64,000 nucleotides of DNA from Impatiens glandulifera (GCF_907164915.1 NC_061869.1:16779125-16843124), one strand, 5' to 3'; counted from the first letter of the stretch, positions 1 through 11,370 are shown. Numbers and translations are program-made. The notes: a model not told the origin generated them from the sequence alone.

Positions 1-540
1 TATACAGAAAGATTCTTACACATTCATTCAGAATAACCATTCTCAGAATAACCATTCTCATTCAAACCGTTCAGAAAAACATTCACCTAAAACCTAAAAC
101 CCTAAAATCGATCACACTTAGCATGCAAGCGGGAAAAAACACGAAAACTCACCTGATGGTGAATGCTGATGCGGGGAAGCGTTCGGCTTTGCTTGGCGAT
201 CGTTTAGGAAATGATGGCGATCAATCGTTCGGAATAATCATTCGGGGAGTCGGGGAGGGAGGATAGGAACGGTCGCACCCGGGGAAACAAGAGAAGAGAA
301 AATGAAAGAGAAAAGAAAAAAAAGGAAATAAATATATTAAGGGTAAAATGGTCAAATATTTTGAAAAAAAGGTTACTTTTAAAAATAAAAATAAAAAACA
401 ACTTTTGGGCTTGGTTATTTTTAAACTAACAACCCTTTTCAGGGTCATTTGATCAAATTTCCCTCCTTGGTTACATAGAAAGTCAAAATTTATCGAATAT
501 TTTTTCATATTATAGGTTTAACTTACGAGAATTAGTCGCA
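1..540 (-). promoter_or_regulatory. Possible 5' end of a minus-strand transcript (leader exon and splice donor)
   Basis: On the minus strand a perfect plant splice donor, CAG|GTGAGT, lies with its exon side at 153-160 and its intron side at 151 and below. Upstream of it (153 to about 300) is GC-richer, pyrimidine/purine-mixed sequence without a convincing reading frame, as in a 5' leader with a leader intron. The gene body would lie before coordinate 1. Positions 33-60 contain two copies of the direct repeat AGAATAACCATTCTC. The small ORFs on the minus strand here (221-508, 204-401) are Phe/Leu-rich low-complexity readings of T-rich DNA and I do not call them. A Mutator-like terminus or chance is an alternative; I do not recognise the locus. 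Confidence 0.25.
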
Positions 541-1295
541 AAAAAAAAAAAAAAAAATAATCAGCGTTAACAAATTGAAAATAAAATAAAGTTTGGTCAG
601 AGTGAATGACCACACTCACACATTAAGATATAGCAATTTATCAAAAATGAATCCCTTAAATAAAATAAATCTTAAAAAATTGAAAAGAAAAATTGATAAA
701 GGAAAACGAATAAAGTAAACAAATTTTATAATATTGTTTTGAAATCCAAAAGAATATATACTTGGTTTGAAAGATGTCGACCACTCACATCAAGATCGAT
801 ATAACACCCTATCAATATGAATCCATTAGATTAGATTATTTGTTAACATTTTTTTATTTATTAAAAATAAAAGCCATTAATATTCTTTTTATAAAGTTAG
901 ATCAACACAATTTTGAGTAGCTTGATTTAAAAATTTATAAAAAGTGCATTTTTTCAATCAAATAAAATTCAAATAACATCACCTTTTACTTAGATAATTT
1001 AAAAAAAATAATAATCATAATTAAAATATTAATAGTGACAAAATATTAGTTTCTAACTAATATCATATTTATTTATTTTTTAAAATTGATGTTAGTTGAT
1101 CTAATATTAAGTTGGAAACATATTTTATTGCGTTTTCACATTATGATATTGTTATCACCATTTTGATCATATTTTAATCGGACCTGGGGAAGGATAAATA
1201 AATTTTAATATTCCATACTGCATTATTAATTAATGCATTAAAAAGATGTATTGCTTCTAGTTGGCTAGTTGGCAGGGTGGATTGATTATAATATA

Positions 1296-1333
<38 letters not shown>

Positions 1334-1699
1334 GAGAGATGATTGGGGCATGAAATTTGAGAGATAAAATTTTAGAAGAATAAAATGTTACAATTTGTTT
1401 AGTTGAAAAATTAATAATTTTTTTCTCTTTTTACTCACACTTTATCATTTTTCTAATCAGTGATGTTGTGACACGTCATTCTTTCCTCTATTCTATCTCC
1501 AAATTATCCCCTATTACTTCTCAATTATATAAGACTATTAGTTGCAAAGGTCTTTCATGTGTCTGCTCTTTCTTGGTGGTTCTCACTATATGGACCCTAT
1601 ACATACCCAAATAATCTAGAGTGATTTCCAGATACACAAATATGTATAAACAATATTTGTTTTCATTGTGGTATAACTAGGGATAAGTGTGTCCTTATT
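541..1699. other. AT-rich spacer, no gene seen; contains an ATT microsatellite
   Basis: Stop codons are dense in all six frames. An A run sits at 540-557 and an (ATT)n tract at about 1287-1331. I see no terminal repeats or protein similarity in the rest. Confidence 0.6.
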
Positions 1700-1960
1700 T
1701 ATGGAGGGTCGTGATATTTGTGGGCCAAACGCAAGTTCTCCAAGAGCCCCCACAAACTCTTCGATTGAGATGTTTTTAGCTTTTTCTTAACAAATATCAT
1801 ACAATTTAGAATTAATTTTACTTATAGAATGAAGAAGCTATAAAGTAAAATCCATTATATTGACCACCAACATGACAATATGATTTACATCCAATCTATT
1901 TATTCAAAAACTAAGTAAAAGTTTCAATTCTATTGATCATAACAAAGAAACATGTGTAAA
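1700..1960 (-). repeat. Dispersed repeat, copy 1 (partner at about 11540-11825)
   Basis: Read on the minus strand this segment matches about 11540-11825 plus. Shared words include GAGTTTGTGGGGGCTCTT and the segment around GTGGTCAATAYAATGG, in the same order with small indels. No termini or coding potential are recognised, so the family is unclassified. The small ORF that follows (1960-2199 plus) is not supported by any similarity and is not called. Confidence 0.6.
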
Positions 1961-2322
1961 TGTGGAAGAACTTTTTGTTGATTGTGATGAATTATGAGCG
2001 CGAAACAACATTTAGAGAATCATGTTTTCATTGGGAGAATGAAAGAGGTGAAACCATCTTTTTCTTTCTTTCATTACATTTTTCAAAAATAACTCATTAT
2101 AATTTTGAGTTGGGAGGGATTGGATCATATTCTTTTGCATTTCAAAATAATATCATAAAATTTCTTAGTATTAAAAAAATGGATAATTTTATTTTTTAAA
2201 TAGTAGATGATTGAGACGTTCAATTTAACTAAAAAATTTTATGACATTGTTGTTTCATGAGATAGCACATGTTAAAGAAACGAGGGAATTTCTTCTAAAC
2301 ATTTTGTTTATATATTTACTTG

Positions 2323-2362
<40 letters not shown>

Positions 2363-2689
2363 CCAGTACCATAAATCTTATATCATTTATTTTATTGTTT
2401 AAATTATTTCCTTCTAGGTGAAATCAATAAGATAAGGTTGTTTGAATGTGTGGATTATTCTCACTCCACAATTGGTAAAAACATTATAAATAGATACATA
2501 TTTTTAAAAAAAATTAACCTATATTATTTTTTATATATATTTTTATAAATGTAGTAAATTAGTATGAGACAGTTATGATTTCCATTTCCATTTTAAGTAT
2601 TCTAATTGTGAGTCAAACCCTAATATTTGACATTTTAAGTGATTTAACTAAGAATTACATTATTTTCTTTATTACTACATAAAAAAACA
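1961..2689. other. AT-rich spacer with (AT)n tract
   Basis: An (AT)n microsatellite lies at about 2325-2358. The rest is AT-rich with no gene or terminal structure that I can support. Confidence 0.55.
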
Positions 2690-2795
2690 CATATTTGTAC
2701 AAACCCAGATTATTTTATAATAGTTGTTAATCGTTTATAAACATATGAAGCTTAATTCTTGAGAATACAAAAACTTAAATAATGAATAATCTATC
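2690..2795 (-). repeat. Dispersed repeat of the MLP neighbourhood, copy 1
   Basis: The minus strand reads ...CTCAAGAATTAAGCTTCATATG..., matching plus-strand copies at about 6255-6440 and 8320-8520. All three share the same word order over roughly 70-100 bases. No coding function is seen. Confidence 0.55.
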
Positions 2796-3917
2796 ATAAT
2801 GGAAGAGAGAAGGTGCTGCAATTTTGTTCTTGAATAACTTTTTTTTTTATTATGTGTTGGTAGAGTTGGTTTGCTGCATGTTCACCATTATTATTGTTCT
2901 TATATAATTATATTGACTTTGTAAACATTCCTATCTCAGATTTTCTTATCTTTTCTTAGGGTGTGTATCTCATCATATTACATAAGACTTTCAATCATTT
3001 GTTAGTGATATTATTTAAACAAAAATAGTTTGTCTATTCATAACACTTCCTTTTTCTATTTATTATTCTCATATGTGATGGTTAGAACTATAAAAATAAT
3101 TTGTCTTATCATAACTTAAAAAAACAATTCTACTTTACATCATCCATACAATTCAAATAAAAATTATTTAAACACAATAACAAAATTATACCATAAAAAA
3201 GTAAAAAAAAAAAAAAGTAAAAATTCAATAAATTTGCTTGAAAATCTTAATGAAAATCGATGATACCCAAACTAATAAACATGTTTTTGAGATCTAATAT
3301 CTGATATCGTCGTGATAATGACATTATGAATGATTCTTAATGATTTACTTTAATTGTTAATTCTTTTTCAGTTTCTTTTCTACCAGAAAATTATAGGAAC
3401 ATAGATACATCTTGTAGTTCTCGTTTTTTTAGCCGACTCGATCCATGCCTTCTAATAGTCACAAACGATTTCTGACATAACTCAATGAATTCTAGTCAAA
3501 TTCCAAAAAACTCCAAATACTTGCCACAACGTGATAGTATAAAAAAAAATGGGAAGCCGTGTCCACCTCTTTATAACACACCAACAACTCACAATAATCA
3601 TACAATTTTCCGCATACATTTATTGTTAGTTAGAAATTGGTCGTGAATAACATTCTAACAAAAAAAAATGAGATCTTTGTAGGTTTCTTAAATTCTCACA
3701 AATTTTCAACAAAGCTCAATTGAAATGACCTTAATGAATAAAGTGTATTAATGTCGTATAAATAAATTATCTAGGTCACACTACCGTATAAAATCTCGAG
3801 AAGAACACTTTAACCCCTTATTTCTAATTATGAATAATAATAGTATACTATATGACATGTTTTTATCTCTGTTCAATCTTTTTCTATATCTGATACGGTA
3901 GTAAAATAACTAGACCA
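2796..3917. other. AT-rich spacer, nothing recognised
   Basis: No ORF of credible composition, no terminal inverted repeats and no RNA gene seen. A-tracts occur at about 3196-3219 and 3541-3549. Confidence 0.5.
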
Positions 3918-4040
3918 AACCCCACTAGACTAGCCTAGTGCAAAGAGTCGACATAAGAGACCACAAGGTCCCGAGCTCAATTCATATCGGAAGCGCTTTC
4001 AATAAAAGCAGATTATCATGATTGTTGGTGTCATGTTAAT
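3918..4040 (+). mobile_element. tRNA-derived SINE, degenerate copy
   Basis: A pol III A-box-like sequence TAGCCTAGTGCA (3931-3942; consensus TRGYNNARNNGG) is followed after about 30 bases by a B-box-like sequence GAGCTCAATTC (3973-3983), the spacing of a tRNA promoter. The segment around them matches a second copy on the minus strand at 11265-11370 (shared: TAGCCTAGTG, AAGAGTCG, TTAAGAGAC-like and a GAAGGCGCTT-like word). Two boxes plus a second copy in the same order point to a SINE rather than a tRNA gene; there is no cloverleaf. The B box is damaged, so it is probably inactive. Element ends are uncertain. Confidence 0.5.
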
Positions 4041-4819
4041 TCTTCTTATTATAGTCCTATCTCTCCTTTCAATGTATAATTATTAATATAAATAATATTA
4101 ATATGATAATGATAATATTACATTATTTAATATTTTTAATAATATTCAAATCAAGTAAATTTTTAGTGTTGTAAATAATAAGATAAGAATGTCAATAATA
4201 AAGTAGTTAGACCATAATTAAGTAGATGCAACATAACTCTACTTGAGAAAATATTATTAACCTAAATTCACTTAAACGATAAAAAGAGAGAAACTCATGA
4301 ACACACTAATATAAAAAACGATACCTTCTACAAAAGTTGATATTTTAGCAAAGAATGTGAGACTAAGGAACAAATAACATTATTTGCAATCACCAATAAT
4401 GGACTAATATTTTATTGACTAGATTATAAAATAGAGATTCCTAACATAAACAACAAATGAATAGAATATGGAAGGTATAATATATGAAGAAAATAATAAA
4501 ACAGGTCCTATGAAGCTGGCATAAGAAAACAACTAGGATTATAAGCATTTATTGTTTATCAAAAATTTCCTTTGAGAAAAACTGAACCAATCATTCCAAC
4601 AAGCTATTATCGAAAGTTCCCAGATTTTGAATAATATATAGCTATATTAGAATGTGATGGGTTTTCTAAAGATCCATTTAAATATATTAACAGCTTGGAA
4701 TTTTAAATTTCCATAGCTTCATTTGATAGAAATAACTCCTATAAATTTAAGATTGGGGACTAAATTGAATATCTTGGGTAAGTTAGGTGATCAAATTGAA
4801 TATTTTAACTATGCCATTC
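4041..4819. other. Upstream region of the MLP gene, no further gene
   Basis: AT-rich DNA with no supported ORF. It leads directly into the TATA box of the MLP gene. Confidence 0.5.
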
Positions 4820-4827
4820 TATAAATA
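4820..4827 (+). promoter_or_regulatory. TATA box of the MLP gene
   Basis: TATAAATA lies 80 bases before the ATG at 4900, which leaves room for a transcription start near 4850 and a short leader. The position and consensus fit a plant core promoter; the start itself is inferred. Confidence 0.6.
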
Positions 4828-4899
4828 GTGTAGATATTATAGAGGTTCATCAAACAAATCAACACAATTTCTCACACTTTCTCAAATTGGATATTGAAA

Positions 4900-5450
4900 A
4901 TGGCAGAGAAGTATTTACAGAAAATGATGAGGCATGTGGAGATCAAGAGTGATGGTGATGTTTTTCATGAAATATTCAAGTCTAGGCCTCACCATCTTTC
5001 CGATATGTCGCCTACTCTTGTTCAGAATTTTGAACTTCTCGAAGGTGAATTGGGAACTGTCGGCTCTGTTGTCTTGTTTCACTACAATCATGGTACTAAT
5101 TACTTATCAAATATTCTCCAATTTCTTAATTTGTTAAATCTTTTCATTTTTGATTACAAATAAATTTGCTAAATCTATTTACAGATGGAAAAGATAAAGT
5201 TGTAAAACATGAAATAATAGCAATCAACGAGAAGAAGAAATCGGTGGCCTACAAGGCCATTGGAGGTGATCTAAGGAAGCTATACAAGACTTTCATCATT
5301 ACCATTCATGTGGACACCGATGGAGAGAACAACTTGGTGACATGGACATTTGAATATGAGAAGCTGAAAGAAGATGTTGAGGATCCAAACTCACTCATGG
5401 ATTTCTTTGTTGTCATGACTAAGGACATTGAGAACCATCATCTTAAATAA
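4900..5450 (+). CDS. MLP-like (major latex protein / Bet v 1 superfamily) protein, two exons
   Basis: Exon 1 is 4900-5092 and exon 2 is 5185-5450; the intron 5093-5184 begins GT and ends AG, splits a codon after its first base, and joins ...FHYNH to DGKDKVVKHEI. The product is 152 residues, the usual size for this family. The fold (antiparallel sheet wrapping a long C-terminal helix) binds hydrophobic ligands; MLPs are cytosolic and linked to defence and to transport of hydrophobic compounds. Visible family marks: a KMMRHVEIKSDGDVFHEIF opening, GDL at about residue 96, the HVD...NLVTWTFEYEKL strand pair, and a C-terminal helix ending MTKDIENHHLK. An in-frame TTG at 4894 could be read as an earlier start, but ATG 4900 gives the family N-terminus. 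Intron position and phase match Bet v 1-type genes. A broken inverted copy of exon 2 lies at about 7945-8125. Ligand and exact role cannot be told from sequence. Confidence 0.9.
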
Positions 5451-5835
5451 TTAAAACTAAGTTTGTAATGTTCATTTCTATATGCTCTAATGTTTTATAT
5501 CATAATCCAATACTCTCTAATGCTTTATACCATAAATAATAGAGTTTGGAGAAAATAAACCAACATTAAGAGTATTTTCGTGTTTTTTACTTATAATGTA
5601 ATGTGAATTTTATCAATTTTATTCGCAATCAGTACTATTTCTATTATTTTTCATTAAATTTAAAGTTCTAGAATTTGGTGATTCATATATTTATGAGATT
5701 GTAAATTTATGATAAAAAATTGAATAATCTGCATGTTTGGATTTAAATTGGTCATAAGTTTCAAAAAATTAAATAATTAAGAAAAAAGAAAAATCTTAAG
5801 CAATAAGAAACACATGACCACTATCGTAATTAGAC
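5240..5835 (+). repeat. Inverted-duplication arm 1: MLP exon 2 end plus 3' flank
   Basis: From within exon 2 through about 385 bases of 3' flank, this sequence is matched by the minus strand of 7566-8125. Similarity continues well beyond the stop codon (for example AAATTGGTCAYAAGTTTCAAA and CAATAAGAAACA in both), so it is a genomic duplication and not a retrocopy. The flank otherwise holds no gene. Rough identity is about 75-80 percent by eye, so the duplication is not recent. Confidence 0.8.
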
Positions 5836-6045
5836 AACAACTATTTAAATTAAATTAATGAAAAACTTTTATAAAAATGTATACATAATGTATAGGAATT
5901 ATGGGTAGAAGATAATAATACTATGATTAAACAAATTCTTTTATTTCTGCCTGTCTAATGAACAAAAACATTAAAGATATATATTCACGTAAAATTCAAG
6001 AAATGTTAAAAGAAGAAAAAGGCAGCAACCCTTTTTCACAGCTTA

Positions 6046-6247
6046 TCTATATATATAATAAGGCTTAATTTTTAAAGTGTTCGGATTGCCCGGTCGAGAG
6101 TTGTGGTTAATTTGGATATATATATGTGAAAGTAAATGGATACTTGGGTTGGATTGTAGGTTGACCCGCCCATAAAATTTTTACCGTAATATTTTTTTCA
6201 CAGTTTTTTATATTTTTACTCGTACAAATGCACGGGATACATGCTAG
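6046..6247 (+). mobile_element. Non-autonomous Helitron, 202 bp
   Basis: It starts TC (TCTATATATATAATAAGGC) and ends CTAG, lies between A (6045) and T (6248), and has no terminal inverted repeats or TSD. A short hairpin (CGTACAAATGCACG, one mismatch in the stem) sits 9 bases before the CTAG. These are the defining Helitron features. A second, equally long copy with the same ends is at 54371-54572, confirming both termini. It has no coding capacity, so mobilisation would need a Rep/helicase from an autonomous element not seen in this window. Confidence 0.88.
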
Positions 6248-7565
6248 TTTTAATAAAGATTGATTAATCATTATTTAAGTTTGTGTATGCTCAAGAATTA
6301 AGTTTCATATATGATTATAAATTTATTAATGCTAAACAATTATTATAGAATAGTTTAGGTTGTGTAAATGTGTGTTTTCTATGTAGTAAATTGGTAATAG
6401 TGATAATAATGTAATAGGTAAAGTTTCTTGAAATATTTGGTTACGTTATAATGTTAACTTTTCACTACATTTGGAGTGGAAATGAATTAGTCAAAGTTGT
6501 GAGCAAACATTTCTTTCAGATCCCACCATATCTTCCACTTAACAATATATAAATTAAAACTTTTTTTTCACAGATTTGGAAGGTAGGTTATCATGAACCC
6601 AGCTGTCATTACCACCTTTAAATTAGGTTTATTTTTTTTTTCATATAGGATCGAACTTTATAATTTTAATTATTTTAGGTAAAATAGTTAATGTCATGTG
6701 AACTAATTTTAGTGGGTTTGATCATCGTATAATTAGAATTGAAATTTGGGTCTAATTTAAATTATTAGGTTTGGTAAATAATTTAAGATTAATAATTAAA
6801 ATTAGAATTGAATAAATGTTATTTTATAATTTTTAATTTTACTCTTTTTATCTCGGTATTGTAATTATAATATTTTTTTTAAATAAAATATCTTATTATT
6901 ATTATATTATTTATAACACAATTAACGTGTTCAACCGATATTTTTTATTTAAAATTTAGAAAGTTAGAATATTAAACCATATTAATTAAGTAAGTTAACA
7001 TTTTGAGCCAATTTATATTTTTGAAATTTAAAAATTTAACAAGTATTTTTTTTTTAATTTAAGAATTAACACGGGTCGAACGAATATTTGTTTTTTTAAT
7101 AAGAATTGATACAATAGACAAAACTCTTACCACTACTAAAAAGTTGTATCAAACAAATATTTTAATAATATAATATATATTAAAATTATTTTATGATATT
7201 ATTTTTCAAACATAGAAATAAAAATTGAAATTGAAATTATAATTATAATTTTGTAGTTTTTCAAATATAGAATTGAATTGTAATTCAATACCAATTTTTG
7301 TGAAATTAGGGTTTTTGTTTAGAAAGTTAAAATGTCATACCGATATAATTTTTAATTATGTTAATATTTTGAATCGATATATATTTTTAGAATTTAAAAT
7401 TTTAACAAGTCGAACTGATATTTATTTTTTTTTTAATTTAGGAAGTTAAAATGTCATAAATTAAGAATAAATTAAAAAAGTTCCTAACCTAATTAAAAAA
7501 AAAAATTGTATCAAGATTAATGTCATACATTTGAAATCATTTTTGTAAGACCTGAACATAGTAGT
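6248..7565. other. Spacer between MLP inverted arms; dispersed repeat copy and AT-rich DNA
   Basis: About 6255-6440 matches 8320-8520 (same strand) and 2690-2795 (opposite strand), for example CAAGAATTAAG-TTCATAT and TGTAAATGTGTGTTTTCTATG. About 6750-7320 is rich in AATTGAAATT/AATTATAATT words like those of hAT-type miniature elements (compare 63413 onward), but I cannot fix ends. No gene seen. Confidence 0.45.
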
Positions 7566-8125
7566 TTAAGTAGTATATAATAGTTGTATGTTTCTTATTG
7601 ATTAAGATTCATTATTTTTTCCTTTTGAATTATTTGATGTTTGAAACTTGTGACCAATTTAAATTCAAACTTGTACAATATTGGATTTTTAATCACAAAT
7701 TTACAATATTCATAAATATATGAATCAACAAATGGTTCTAGCATTTTGAAATTTATAGGAAAATGATAGAAATATAACTGAAAATAAATTTGATAACATG
7801 TACATTACATAAGAAGTAAAGCCACAATAAAATATTTGTATTATTAATTTATTTTTTCCCAACTATTTTTTATATATAAAATATTAGAGAGTGTTGAATT
7901 ATGATATAAAACATCAGAGGATATAGAATGAACAGTATTATTATTTAAGATGATGATTCTCAATATTTTGGACACGATAACAAAGAAATCCATGGAGTGT
8001 GCTTGGATCATCTTACATCTTCCTCCAACTTCTCATATTCAATTTTCCGTGTCACCAAGTTGCTCTCTCCATGAGTGTTCATGTAGACGATACTGTCGAG
8101 AAAAGTCTTGTACAATTTCGTCAAG
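7566..8125 (-). repeat. Inverted-duplication arm 2
   Basis: Minus-strand counterpart of 5240-5835, in opposite orientation and about 1.73 kb away. It contains the broken MLP exon 2 at its right end and the duplicated 3' flank over the rest. The spacer carries the Helitron, which has no counterpart in the arms. Confidence 0.8.
7945..8125 (-). pseudogene. MLP-like exon 2 fragment, broken
   Basis: The minus strand preserves the order of the MLP exon 2 end: a KLYKTF-like segment, the GESNLVT strand, IEYEKLEED, then MDFFVIV and the ENHHL tail. Indels break the frame between the EYEKL and MDFF segments, and the 5' part of exon 2 and all of exon 1 are missing. It cannot encode a complete Bet v 1 fold. 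The small plus-strand ORFs here (7950-8192, 7999-8202) are antisense readings and are not called. Confidence 0.8.
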
Positions 8126-9109
8126 TCAATCAAAAACGAACAATTGGAACACATATCACATATGTTATGATACACACTCTAAAAAAAGATGAGGAAAGTT
8201 GAGACGCACGCTAACAAATTAAATCAATATAAGATTTAAAGACCATAACCATCATATCAAACCAGTTCTACAAACACATAATAAAAAAAGAAATATTCAA
8301 TAACCAAAAGGTAGCACGGCTTTTCTTCAATAAGATTGATTATTGATTATTTAAGTTTTTTTACGTGTATATGGTCAAGAATTAAGCTTCATATGTTTAT
8401 AAACTGATTAATTGTAACAACCATTAGTAAATAGTCTGGTAATGCAAATGTGTGTTTTTTATGCAGTATCGTAATAGAGAAAATAATGTAGGTTAAGTTT
8501 CTTAAAAAATGTATGTAGTAATAAATAAAAATTCTTAAGTTATCTGATAATTTTGTTTTTACCAAATGAGAATTTAGAATGTAAAGAACACATGACAATA
8601 ACAAATACTAAGGCAGTGTGAAGCAAAATCTACACAAACAACTTTCATACAAAAAATAATAAATTGATTTTACGCAACATCAATCTACGATAAACTCTAA
8701 CACAAAAAAGAGACGATTAATCTGTTTTAAAGAAGATGTGTTTAACATATGTTTCAAATCAACCTCTTACTTTGCTAATTTTGTTTTTTATATATTATAG
8801 TTTTTTTTAACATAGTGTCTATATATATTTCTCGTAGTTTGAAGACAAAAATAATTTAAAAATATAAGGCAAAGTAAACAAATAATTTACTCAAACAACT
8901 CTAATACAAAAATCATTGATTGATTTCACCCTAAGATAGTTTGAAGAAAATGATTCAAACAAGAACGTAAATAATACAATATTTAAACAACTTAATAAGT
9001 TTACTAAATATAATTAAGTAAGAATATATATTTTTAAATAAAAACAACAATCCATCTTCGTATTACTCTTGAGCTATGTTATTGTAAAAATTGTTTTCTC
9101 ATTCAAAAT
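8126..9109. other. AT-rich spacer with dispersed repeat copy
   Basis: About 8320-8520 is the second plus-strand copy of the repeat at 6255-6440. The remainder has no credible ORF or terminal structure. Confidence 0.5.
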
Positions 9110-11165
9110 GTATCGGTCGGACCAAAAAACTCATTGAACTAGTCGTCAAACCGGGTTGAGTTGATTAAAAAAACTGAAATGAATCAACCTAGTTAAATCT
9201 GGTCAACCCACTGGTTGGACCAGAAATTCGGTAACCCGGGTTAATCAAACGAGTTTATCATATTTTAAAAAAATAAAATCACTTATTTTCTTTCTCACTT
9301 ATCACTTTCTTAGTTCCCCTCTCTCTGTTTTTTTTTGTTCCCATTTGTTTTACCTATTTTTAGTTCTATATGGGTAAATTATCGATTTCTAGTTTTAGAC
9401 ACTAAGAATGACAAACTCTTTCATTCACCTCAAGCTCCACTTTCTACCTTAACCAGCTGATTCTGATTTTACCAGACTAAAAAATGATTTAAGGTGGCAT
9501 TATTGTAAGTCATAACTTAAACCTAGTTTTTTCTCTAGATAAAAACATAGTTATTCAAAAATCGGAAGTTGTAGTATGATTTGAAGCCTTGTCCCTCACA
9601 TAATCTAGTTAAGTCTCTTTTATTTAAACTTCTTTTAAGTTATTATCAATGGCTTATTTTGAGATTCATACTTTATATAGTTGATGATAGTTTGATATTA
9701 TTTTGAGGTTCATACTTTATATAGTGATTATTTGGTCTCTGAATTATATTTTTATGTATAGTTTGATCATGGATTCTGTTAGAAAAAACACCAACAAATG
9801 CAACACCAAAATTTTCAAGTGTACAATCTCAAACTTCTGTAAGGTCTCATTGTAGAGAAGATTCAATAATTAACAAGAATAAAAAGAGATCATTTGTCTC
9901 TATTGGGAAAAATTGATAAATGGTGGAGGTATTCATCGGTTTAAACAACATCTCGCGGGTCTCAAAGGGATCGGAGATTGCAACTTGAACTAAAGTTCAT
10001 GCACAAGTGAGATATGAAATGGATTTTTTTTTAGAAGTTAAAAAAAAAAGAATTATGTACGAAATAAGTGAGCACTATAGACAACTTTTGAGAGATGAAG
10101 AGAATGAAATGTATATGCAAGTTGGAGTAGAAAAAATAGACAATATAATCTCTGAATCCAAGAAGAAGCAAAAGACGATAGACACCATGTTTATGTCAAG
10201 AACTATTGAGAGCACAACCAACTCTCAAAAGTGTTTATCAAGGAAAAGCAGAAAAATATAAGGTTGATTTTAATGGATGATTGATGTAACAATTCATTTT
10301 AATGCTGTAAATTATGTATATTCTCCATCGATGTTTGACGAAACTTGTTCTTTTGGAGTTGGTTACAAAGCTCCTAATTTTTATTACTTGCACGGTTATA
10401 TGTTAAACAAAAATATTGAGAAAGTTAAGAATTTTGTGGATAGTTTTCGCATCAATTGGAAAGAAACGGGATGCACTATTATGGAAGATGGTTAGACATA
10501 TAAACATATGAGGACTTTTATTATTTTTTGGTCTATTTTCCTAGAGGAAAAACGTTTTTGAAATATGTTGATGCCACAAATGCTAAAAGAAATATAAAGA
10601 TGGTGTTAACTTACTTAAAGAAGTTATTCTATTGGTAGAAGTAGAAAATGTGGTGCTTATTGTTACTAATAATGCTACAAAGTATGTAAGTTACAGAAAA
10701 GTTTTTTATTTTTATTTTTATTGTAGATGTAAATTTGAGATTGTAAACTTGGATGAACTAGATATCGGATAAGAAGATAAAGAAACAATATTGATGTCCA
10801 TATTGAAGGCAATGAAGTGACTGATGAAGTTGGTGAAGATTTTGGTGGGACTGATTTTGGTGAATGGTGTGAGCATTTTGCAAATAATTAGTAGTTAATA
10901 TTTATTTTAATTTTATTAATTCATGACTTAAGAGTTTGTGTTTATTATAATTGTGTTGTTCATAATAGAGACAATGAATAAATTTTAATTGCAAAACAGT
11001 ATTTTGAATTTTTATCTATACTTTGATTATTATTGTATAAACAATTTGATAGATTATTTTATTATTTTTGTATTATTTTATTATTATATGAAACCCACTA
11101 GTTTATACACCGGTTGAACTAGTCCCTTCACCGGGTTACGGGTCGAATTTCAAAACTATGTAATA
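9110..11165 (+). mobile_element. hAT-family DNA transposon, decayed
   Basis: A transposase pseudogene (9780-10891) is flanked by sequences rich in CCGG/CGG words: about 9110-9260 and 11100-11165 both carry GAACTAGTC and ACCGGGTT-like motifs. Such ends are common in plant hAT relatives. I cannot define exact terminal inverted repeats or an 8-bp TSD, so the limits are approximate. Confidence 0.55.
9780..10891 (+). pseudogene. hAT transposase pseudogene (BED-finger remnant and DUF659-like region)
   Basis: Pieces in order: (1) 9919-9984 reads NGGGIHRFKQHLAGLKGIGD, the second half of a plant BED zinc finger; (2) 10007-10261 is a charged linker; (3) 10277-10495 contains FNAVNYVYSPSMFDE, GVGYKAPNFYYLHGYML and W-KETGCTIMEDG, hallmarks of the DUF659 region of plant hAT-like proteins; (4) after a TAG at 10493 the similarity continues with FPRGKTFLKYVDA and a VTNNA-like segment; (5) 10789-10891 encodes an acidic tail ending EWCEHFANN. 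The catalytic core and C-terminal hATC dimerisation region between (4) and (5) are missing. Stops and frameshifts separate the blocks, so it is non-functional and could only derive from an internally deleted copy. Confidence 0.75.
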
Positions 11166-11264
11166 AATACTCTCGTTTTTCTCAATCCACTCCTAGCTAA
11201 AAGACAAAACTGTTATTTTTTTATTTTTTTTAAATTAAAGAAGAACTAACATGACACCCCAAAA

Positions 11265-11370
11265 CCATGATCCCTCGCTTAAATTTTAAGCGCCTTCAGA
11301 TGAAATCGAAACCGTGACATTTTAGTCTCTTAAGCCGACTCTTACCACTAGGCTATCTTGGTGGAGTCAA
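11265..11370 (-). mobile_element. tRNA-derived SINE, second copy
   Basis: On the minus strand an A box TAGCCTAGTGG (11345-11355) is followed by a B-box-like CGGTTTCGATTTC (11302-11314, one base inserted relative to GGTTCGATTCC). Between and beyond the boxes the order of words matches 3918-4040. The A box fits the consensus perfectly. It sits just outside the hAT remnant. Confidence 0.55.

Noticed and set aside
3931..3983. True tRNA gene at the A/B boxes
   Set aside because: The B box is damaged, no acceptor stem can be paired and a second diverged copy exists, so SINE is the better call.
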